This document shows positions 58,755 through 64,000 of a stretch of 64,000 nt of DNA, piece by piece. The DNA comes from JANPPS01 sp965246925 (GTDB lineage: Bacteria > Pseudomonadota > Alphaproteobacteria > Acetobacterales > Acetobacteraceae), in contig OZ251994.1 in NCBI GenBank assembly GCA_965246925.1, positions 1,984,001-2,048,000 on the forward strand. Reading direction: 5' to 3'. Under the pieces are notes generated by a model. It was not told where the DNA came from. It did not search any database and worked only from the letters and a program-made list of their open reading frames with translations. The stretch's first letter is position 1. Each line of letters begins with the position of its first letter. Position numbers and translations under genes: made by a program.

Positions 58755-59351
58755 ATGAAGCTGTCTGTCATCCTGGCCTTCCTGCTGGCGCCCGCCGCGT
58801 GGGCGCAAGACAACCCGTCCTTCAACCTCGTCAATCGCGGCCGGCTCGCCATCCGCGAGATTTACACGACCTCCACCGGGCAGAACACCTGGGGGCAGGA
58901 CCGGCTGCAGCGGGGAACCGTGCCCGCCAACATGAACGTGCCGGTCCGGCTCCCCGCCGACGGCAACTGCCTCTACGATATAAGGGTCGTTTATGAGAAT
59001 GGCGCCAACGAGGAACAGCGGCGCGTCAACACCTGCGTGGTCGATAGCGTAAGCTTCCCGGCGGGCCAAGCCCGTCCGGGCCGCAACCAAACCGCCACCG
59101 ACGATCCCTCCTTCCGTCTCGTCAACCGTGGACGGGCCGAGGTCAACGAGCTCTACGTCAGCCTCCCGGACCAGGACGATTGGGGCACCGACCGCCTGGG
59201 CCAGGGAACGATCCCTCCGGGCGGACGCAAGGTGATCGAACTGCCATCCGGCGCTTGTTTCTACGATCTGCGTATCGTCTATGCCAATGGCGAAGCGACC
59301 GAGCGGCGCCGGGTCAACTTGTGTACCATTACGGATTTGCGGGTTCCGTAG
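58755..59351 (+). CDS. Secreted protein of two tandem duplicated domains
   Basis: A 198-residue protein from the ATG at 58755. A signal peptide (MKLSVILAFLLAPAAWAQ) is followed by two similar domains of about 80 residues. Each begins with PSFxLVNRGR, continues with WGxDRLxxGT(V/I)P, then CxYD(I/L)R(V/I)VY and ends RRVNxC, so each has two Cys that probably form a disulfide. No catalytic residues stand out and I do not recognise a function. It is likely periplasmic. Confidence 0.82.
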   Translation: MKLSVILAFLLAPAAWAQDNPSFNLVNRGRLAIREIYTTSTGQNTWGQDRLQRGTVPANMNVPVRLPADGNCLYDIRVVYENGANEEQRRVNTCVVDSVSFPAGQARPGRNQTATDDPSFRLVNRGRAEVNELYVSLPDQDDWGTDRLGQGTIPPGGRKVIELPSGACFYDLRIVYANGEATERRRVNLCTITDLRVP

Positions 59352-59399
59352 CCTCCCGATAGGCTCGCCTCAAGCCGCAATAAGCGGGGGAGGGGAGGC

Positions 59400-60287
59400 A
59401 TGCCGGAAGCTGACACGACTGTCCGGCATAACTATGCCCGGCGCTACTGGCCCTTCATCCTGCCTGCCGGCATCGTGGTATCCGCGGTCATCCTATTTCC
59501 GTGGCTGTTCACCCTGTATATGTCCGTGCAGGATTTCCATGTCGGCTCCGCCCCGAGCTTTGCCGGGCTCACCCACTACGTCCGCATGCTGGGTGACGAC
59601 CGGTTCGGCATGGCAGTGCTGCGCACCTTCTACTTCACCTTGCTCTCCGTGCTGTTGCCGCTAGTCTTCGGCGTGCTCGCGGCCGTGGTGTTTCACCGCA
59701 ACTTTCCTGGCCGCGGCCTGGCCCGGACCATCTTCATCATGCCCATGATGGCGACGCCGGTCGCGGTGGCACTGGTATGGACCATGATGTTCCACCCCCA
59801 GCTCGGCGTGCTCAACTACCTGCTGACGTCGTTTGGACTGCCCCCAAGCCAATGGGTCTATGCCACCAGCACCGTCATCCCCACGCTGGTGATGGTCGAG
59901 ACCTGGCAGTGGACGCCGCTCGTGATGCTGATCGTGCTGGGCGGCCTCGCGAGCCTGCCCACCGACCCCTACGAGGCCGCCATGCTCGATGGCGCCAGCG
60001 CCTGGCAGGTGTTCCGCCACGTGACCCTGCCCCTGGTATGGCCCTTCATCATCGTCGCCGCGGTAATCCGCGGAGTGGACGCTTTGAAGGCCTTCGACAC
60101 CATCTTCGTCATCAGCAACGGCGGGCCCGGCACCGCCAGCGAGACGCTCAACATCCTGCTCTATCTGCAAGCCTTCAGCTTCTACGACATCGGCTATGCC
60201 TCGGCCATCGTGGTCGTGTTCTTCGTTCTAATCCTGTTGATGACCCTGCTGATGCTGCATGCCCGGCAACAGGACGCGGCAGCGTGA
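59400..60287 (+). CDS. Sugar ABC transporter permease (MalF/UgpA type)
   Basis: A 295-residue inner-membrane protein with six hydrophobic segments and a strong Shine-Dalgarno (GGGGAGG). The EAA loop that contacts the ATPase is YEAAMLDGASAWQVFRHVTL. This is the CUT1-type permease pair partner of the next gene (GTGA overlap). The substrate is probably a carbohydrate or polyol. No solute-binding protein or ATPase gene is seen within the window. Confidence 0.92.
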   Translation: MPEADTTVRHNYARRYWPFILPAGIVVSAVILFPWLFTLYMSVQDFHVGSAPSFAGLTHYVRMLGDDRFGMAVLRTFYFTLLSVLLPLVFGVLAAVVFHRNFPGRGLARTIFIMPMMATPVAVALVWTMMFHPQLGVLNYLLTSFGLPPSQWVYATSTVIPTLVMVETWQWTPLVMLIVLGGLASLPTDPYEAAMLDGASAWQVFRHVTLPLVWPFIIVAAVIRGVDALKAFDTIFVISNGGPGTASETLNILLYLQAFSFYDIGYASAIVVVFFVLILLMTLLMLHARQQDAAA

Positions 60288-61102
60288 AAAGAGTGGCGCG
60301 CCGGGCCGGCTTCTACGCCTGCGTGCTGGTGCTGGTGTCCCCAGCGCTCCTAGTCTTTCTCTGGATGCTGTCGCTCTCGCTCAAGAACGAAGTGGATAAC
60401 ACGGCCTTTCCGCCGGTGTTCGTCCCCAACCCGCCCACCTTTCGCAACTTCGCCGATGTGTTCGAGAAGAACGACTTTCTGCAATACGGCATCAACTCCG
60501 TCATTGTCTCCTTCGGCGCGACCGCGGCCGCGCTGCTGATCGGGGTGCCGGCCGGCTACGGCATCGCGAAGGCGCGGGCCCGTTGGGCGGCGCTGCTGAT
60601 CCTTATCGCACGGATCACGCCGGGCCTCTCGTTCCTGATCCCGCTATTCTTGTTATTCCAATGGCTGGAGCTGACCGGCACGCTATGGCCGATCCTGATC
60701 ACGCACCTAGTCATCACCGTGCCGATCGTGGTCTGGATTATGATCGGCTTTTTCGAAGGCCTGCCCGCCGCGCTCGAAGAAGCAGCGCTCGTGGACGGCG
60801 CCACCATCTGGCAGGCGTTCCGCTATGTTGCGCTACCGCTGGCGCGCCCCGGCATTACGGTTGCCACCATCCTGGCGTTCATCTTCAGCTGGAACAACTT
60901 CATCTTCGGCGTCGTACTCGCGGGTCGTGAAACCCGGACGCTGCCGGTCGCGGTCTATAACGTGTTGACGTTCGAGCAAGTGAGCTGGGGACCGCTCGCC
61001 GCCGCGGCTCTGCTCGTCACGGCACCCGTCCTCCTGCTCACGCTGCTGATGCAGCGTGAGATCGTGGCGGGCCTCACGGCAGGCGGGGTAAAAGGCGGCT
61101 AG
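60284..61102 (+). CDS. Sugar ABC transporter permease (MalG/UgpE type)
   Basis: A 272-residue permease with a GTG start at 60284 overlapping the upstream permease. Six hydrophobic segments are present; the EAA loop reads LEEAALVDGATIWQAFRYVA and the C-terminal part has FIFSWNNFIFGVVLAG. It pairs with the MalF-like gene. The longer frame from 59777 is out-of-frame sequence of the upstream gene. The stop codon is shared (CTAG) with the convergent MarR gene. Confidence 0.92.
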   Translation: MKRVARRAGFYACVLVLVSPALLVFLWMLSLSLKNEVDNTAFPPVFVPNPPTFRNFADVFEKNDFLQYGINSVIVSFGATAAALLIGVPAGYGIAKARARWAALLILIARITPGLSFLIPLFLLFQWLELTGTLWPILITHLVITVPIVVWIMIGFFEGLPAALEEAALVDGATIWQAFRYVALPLARPGITVATILAFIFSWNNFIFGVVLAGRETRTLPVAVYNVLTFEQVSWGPLAAAALLVTAPVLLLTLLMQREIVAGLTAGGVKGG

Positions 61103-61488
61103 CCGTGTGCAGCCTTCACACCGGCCTCGGCGGCGGCGGGCTTCTTCACCGTTGCCCCGGCCTCGGTCATGATGCTGCGCAGGTCGCGCAGGAAACTCTG
61201 CCCCTTCAGCGTCCGCTGCACCAGAACGCTACGGCGATCGGCGGGATCGACTTTGCGGCGCGCCAAATCCAGCTCACCCAGCCGGTCGAGCGCCCGCGTG
61301 ATGGCGGGCTTGGACACGTTCAGATCCGCGGCCAGGCCACGCACGGTATGGGAGCCGTCCTGCAGATAACAGGTGAGGAACACGCCCAATTGGCGCGACG
61401 ACAGATCCGGGCCATCCCGCCGGACGAGAGCCACGATCGTGTCCCGCAGGACGCCGACCAGTTGGTCGGACGAGGAGGATGCTGCCAT
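61099..61488 (-). CDS. MarR-family transcriptional regulator
   Basis: A 129-residue winged-helix protein. The helix-turn-helix reads TVRGLAADLNVSKPAITRAL, and the wing carries VDPADRRSVLVQRT with the conserved D-x-R-S. The C-terminal 20 residues are Ala/Lys-rich. It may regulate the adjacent permease genes or the downstream cluster; no target is visible. AGAAAGGG lies upstream of the ATG. Confidence 0.9.
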   Translation of the reverse strand: MAASSSSDQLVGVLRDTIVALVRRDGPDLSSRQLGVFLTCYLQDGSHTVRGLAADLNVSKPAITRALDRLGELDLARRKVDPADRRSVLVQRTLKGQSFLRDLRSIMTEAGATVKKPAAAEAGVKAAHG

Positions 61489-62048
61489 GGAAAAAACCCT
61501 TTCTAAGTCGGACGGTTTGCCGCGATACGCGCCTTATACCGGTTCATAGATATAATTTGGTGACAGCTAGCAACGTTAACAGTGTGCCTTTTCACTTTTC
61601 GCATCGGTCGCTCTATGCCGCCCGTATCCTGACCAGGTTAGGAACGTTTATGGCTGATGTTTAATGCCGTTTCCTAGGACAATCTTGCACAGCAAGGTGC
61701 GACTTGCCCAAACTGAGCCCTGGACACATGCACGCAATCGAAATCGCCGGTCTTACATCCCAGCCAACCGGATCGTTTCTTCACCCACTTACGAAAACAC
61801 GCCATTCTGCCATACAATGGTATGCCAGCCGGCACGCACTCGAAGGTTTGTTGCCATAGATTGCGAATGACAGCCTACGAGTTTGCTACATACCAGGGTA
61901 TGCGGCGCATTTGATGCAATGATGGCGTGCAGAAACCCTTAAACCCGGCATGAAGCAACGATACCGAAGCGCCAGAAAAAATTACCGTTTGTAATGCAAC
62001 GCCGCCGGTGCGTTTCTGTTATACCTAGCCATCCAGACGGAGGCTCCC
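61489..62048. other. 560-bp intergenic region without a recognisable gene
   Basis: This stretch, lower in GC than its surroundings, lies between divergent MarR and lipoprotein genes. Short frames occur (for example 61664-61870) but show no ribosome site or family resemblance. TTATAC near 62019-62024 could be a -10 element for the lipoprotein gene, and TATAAG on the minus strand near 61540 one for marR. I see no tRNA, repeat or riboswitch. Confidence 0.5.
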
Positions 62049-62183
62049 ATGATCGAACCCGCATCGTTCCGCCGCAACCTCACCCGTATCGCAGCCGTGG
62101 TCGGTATCGCAATCTCTCTCGGAGGCTGCATCGTCGTGCCCGGTCCAGGCTATTACCGCCCGCACCGCTATTACTACTATTAA
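62049..62183 (+). CDS. Tiny lipoprotein, 44 residues
   Basis: A short frame with GGAGG six bases before the ATG. The N-terminus MIEPASFRRNLTRIAAVVGI leads to a lipobox SLGGC, so the mature lipoprotein is only about 18 residues: CIVVPGPGYYRPHRYYYY. Tyr/Pro/His-rich mini-lipoproteins of this kind are common in alphaproteobacteria, with no known role. Its stop overlaps the possible ATT start of the TetR gene. Confidence 0.8.
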   Translation: MIEPASFRRNLTRIAAVVGIAISLGGCIVVPGPGYYRPHRYYYY

Positions 62184-62805
62184 GCGCGTCAGCGGCGGCC
62201 GCCCGACCTCCGCGCAGTCGGCCGAATTAGCGGACCGGATCCTGGACGCAGCGTCCGGACTGTTCCTCCAGCACGGCTACTCCGCCACCAGTATCGAGGC
62301 GATCGCCGCCGCTGCGGGGGTTGCAAAGCGCACCCTCTATGCGCGCTTCTCCGACAAAGGCGCCATCTTCCTCGCCGTGGTCCGCCGGCTGATTCAGGAG
62401 TGGCTGACCGGCTTCGACGCCCCGATCGACGCTGCCCCCACGCTCGACGCCGCGCTGCTCGCAGCTGCCTGCCGTATGCTAGACGTGGCTCTCAGCCCGG
62501 CGGCTTTGGCATTGCACCGGTTGATCATCGCCGAATCGGCCAACTTCCCCGAACTCGCCGCCGCCCTGCGCGACGGTGGGGCTGCCGAAGGCGTCACCCG
62601 CATCGCCCGCCTTCTGCACATTCATCATCCCACCGCGGAGGCACCCCATCTCGCCTTCCTGGCCCAGCAATTCCAGACCCTAGTCGTAGCCGCCCCCCAA
62701 TCCCGCGCCGCCGGTTCAGGCAAGGCGCTGGAACCCGGTGAACGCCGAGCCTGGTGCCAAGCCAGCGTCCACCTCTTCCTCAACGGCTTGCAACCCCATC
62801 GATGA
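62179..62805 (+). CDS. TetR/AcrR-family regulator without a canonical start codon
   Basis: About 208 residues. The DNA-binding domain is clear: GRPTSAQSAELADRILDAAS, then TSIEAIAAAAGVAKRTLYAR and FSDKGAIF. A C-terminal ligand domain ends at 62805. The frame is open only from 62053 and contains no ATG, GTG or TTG before the helix-turn-helix; the first GTG (62377) lies after it. An ATT at 62179, overlapping the lipoprotein stop (ATTAA), gives a length normal for the family and is used here as the provisional start. A sequencing error or a lost start codon is possible. Confidence 0.72.
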   Translation: MKRVSGGRPTSAQSAELADRILDAASGLFLQHGYSATSIEAIAAAAGVAKRTLYARFSDKGAIFLAVVRRLIQEWLTGFDAPIDAAPTLDAALLAAACRMLDVALSPAALALHRLIIAESANFPELAAALRDGGAAEGVTRIARLLHIHHPTAEAPHLAFLAQQFQTLVVAAPQSRAAGSGKALEPGERRAWCQASVHLFLNGLQPHR

Positions 62806-62899
62806 CCAGCCCGCCCCAGACCGTTACTCCGGCAGCCTATCGAAGGACGGCATATCAGGCCCGGATATCCGCCAGCCTGAAAGAGCAGCCTGAAAGAGC

Positions 62900-63346
62900 C
62901 TAGGGTGAAGCTTCAGCCCGCATTGCCGCGACCCGCCGCAATGCCAGCTGATACCCCAAAACCCCCAGCCCCGCGATCACCCCATCCGCACGCAGCGACA
63001 CATAAGAATGATGCCGGAACGCCTCGCGCTTATGCACATTCGAGATATGTACCTCGATCACGGCCCCCTCGAACGCATTTAACGCATCGAGGATCGCCAC
63101 CGACGTATGCGTGAACGCCGCCGGGTTGATCACGATTCCCACCGCCGCCTCACGCGCCTCATGGATCCAGTCGATCAGCTCGTATTCCCGGTTGCTCTGA
63201 TGAAACCGCAGCGTGAGCCCTAGCTGCGCCGCCAGCACCCGGCAGTCCCGCTCGACATCATCGAGCGTCTCATGCCCATAGATCTCTGGCTGCCGCCGCC
63301 CCAGCAGATTGAGGTTCGGGCCGTTCAGGACAAAGACCAGGCTCAC
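62900..63346 (-). CDS. aroQ: Type II 3-dehydroquinate dehydratase
   Basis: A 148-residue enzyme of the shikimate pathway; I chose the GTG at 63346, which overlaps the hldE stop (GTGA). The active-site segment FVLNGPNLNLLGRRQPEIYG contains the catalytic Tyr23; FHQSNREYELIDWIHEA, NPAAFTHTSVAILDAL and EVHISNVHKREAFRHHSY follow. Length and motifs are typical of AroQ, which removes water from 3-dehydroquinate. Confidence 0.95.
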   Translation of the reverse strand: MSLVFVLNGPNLNLLGRRQPEIYGHETLDDVERDCRVLAAQLGLTLRFHQSNREYELIDWIHEAREAAVGIVINPAAFTHTSVAILDALNAFEGAVIEVHISNVHKREAFRHHSYVSLRADGVIAGLGVLGYQLALRRVAAMRAEASP

Positions 63347-64000
63347 CGTATCGCCACGATCTTCGCCACCGTGGCCGTCGTCGAATGCCCCTCCAGCAGC
63401 TCTGCCAGCCAAACCCGGCCGCCCCAGCCCCGCACCAGGTCGGCACCCACCACCCGGTCCAGCGTGTAATCCGCGCCCTTCACCAGCAGCTCGGGCCGCA
63501 GCTCCTGGAGCGTCACCTCCGGCGTGTCCTCATCATACACCACCACCATATCGACCGCCGACAGGCTCGCCAGCACTGCCGCCCGCGCGGCTTCGGGCTG
63601 CACCGGGCGGGTCGGGCCCTTCAGCCGCCGCACGCTCGCATCCGAGTTCAACCCCACCACCAACCGGTCGCACTGGCTCCGTGCCTGCTCCAACAAATGC
63701 ACGTGCCCGGGATGCAGCAAGTCGAAGCAGCCGTTGGTGAACCCCGTCCGCCAGCCCCGGCGCCGCCAGCGCTCCACCTGCTCGGCCGCCACGTCCCGCC
63801 CGACCACCTTCCGCAACGTCCCGCCCTGCGGCGACAGCGCCGCCAGCATGTCCTCCTCCCGCGCCACCGCGGTCCCCACCTTGCCCACCACGATGCCCGC
63901 CGCGATGTTGGCCAGCCGCACCGCCACCCGAAGCTCGAGCCCGGCGGCGATGCCGGCCGCCAGCGTCGCCACCACGGTGTCGCCCGCGCCGGACACATCG
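63343..64000 (-). CDS. hldE: HldE (RfaE) heptokinase/ADP-heptose synthase, 5' part beyond window
   Basis: The frame continues past the right edge; about 218 C-terminal residues are seen. It begins with the PfkB kinase end motif DVSGAGDTV, followed by the nucleotidyltransferase domain with TGFTNGCFDLLHPGHVHLL, GLNSDASVRRLKGPTRP and the closing LLEGHSTTATVAKI. The bifunctional enzyme makes ADP-heptose for the lipopolysaccharide core. Overlap with aroQ implies co-transcription. Confidence 0.94.
   Translation of the reverse strand, partial: DVSGAGDTVVATLAAGIAAGLELRVAVRLANIAAGIVVGKVGTAVAREEDMLAALSPQGGTLRKVVGRDVAAEQVERWRRRGWRTGFTNGCFDLLHPGHVHLLEQARSQCDRLVVGLNSDASVRRLKGPTRPVQPEAARAAVLASLSAVDMVVVYDEDTPEVTLQELRPELLVKGADYTLDRVVGADLVRGWGGRVWLAELLEGHSTTATVAKIVAIR

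Noticed and set aside
61664..61870. Short plus-strand frame in the 560-base gap
   Set aside because: It has no ribosome site, no family signal and atypical composition; it is treated as noncoding.
62377..62805. A shorter gene starting at the GTG at 62377
   Set aside because: It would omit an intact TetR DNA-binding domain encoded in the same frame upstream.

Overview
High-GC DNA from a Gram-negative bacterium, most likely an alphaproteobacterium of the Rhodospirillales/Acetobacteraceae type. This rests on a SAM-II riboswitch upstream of metZ, proteins with a proteobacterial outer-membrane and lipopolysaccharide context (an outer-membrane beta-barrel, HldE) and many tightly overlapping genes. 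No ribosomal RNA is present, so the genus cannot be named.

Layout. 1-3.5 kb: a phospholipase D/cardiolipin-synthase-like gene cut by the left edge, a small secreted repeat protein, and a cyclic-nucleotide-binding/thioredoxin-reductase-like fusion. 3.7-14.6 kb: a candidate pyroglutamate/glutamate module (D-glutamate-cyclase-family protein, 5-oxoprolinase, LivHMGF-type ABC transporter, quinone oxidoreductase). This module is split between livM and livG by a repeat array holding a DUF559 nuclease gene and a complete 1,472-bp IS4-family element with a 9-bp target duplication. 14.6-21 kb: a ClpP-like protease, a degenerate receiver protein, a GMC oxidoreductase, two tandem RadC-family genes, and a divergent Lrp/trxB pair.

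21-43.4 kb: an exosortase A (XrtA/EpsH) exopolysaccharide locus. A packed six-gene minus-strand operon (tyrosine kinase, outer-membrane barrel, ATPase, deacetylase, FemAB protein, exosortase-EpsI fusion) lies divergent from a plus-strand run (EpsB-type sugar transferase, PrsK, PrsR, PrsT, glycosyltransferase). An XRE regulator, an amidotransferase, a flippase-like/glycosyltransferase fusion and another glycosyltransferase follow. No chain-length determinant, Wza-like exporter or PEP-CTERM substrate is visible in the window.

43.4-55 kb: a small secreted protein, a methylmalonyl-CoA-decarboxylase-like enzyme, a MAPEG protein, an esterase lipoprotein, an orphan peptide-type solute-binding protein, a 1,243-residue WbsX/GT4/GT2 protein, a DUF3072 protein and a large beta-helix protein. 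The last shares a 38-residue repeat with the 1,243-residue protein. 55-64 kb: a riboswitch-led metZ-apaG-folE operon, tRNA-Gly(CCC), a WecA/MraY-family transferase, a duplicated-domain secreted protein, two sugar ABC permeases, MarR, a tiny lipoprotein, a TetR gene without a normal start codon, aroQ, and the 3' part of hldE.

Recurring themes are surface polysaccharide synthesis and an unusual number of proteins that keep a family fold but have changed key residues: the receiver, one RadC, ClpP and PrsR.
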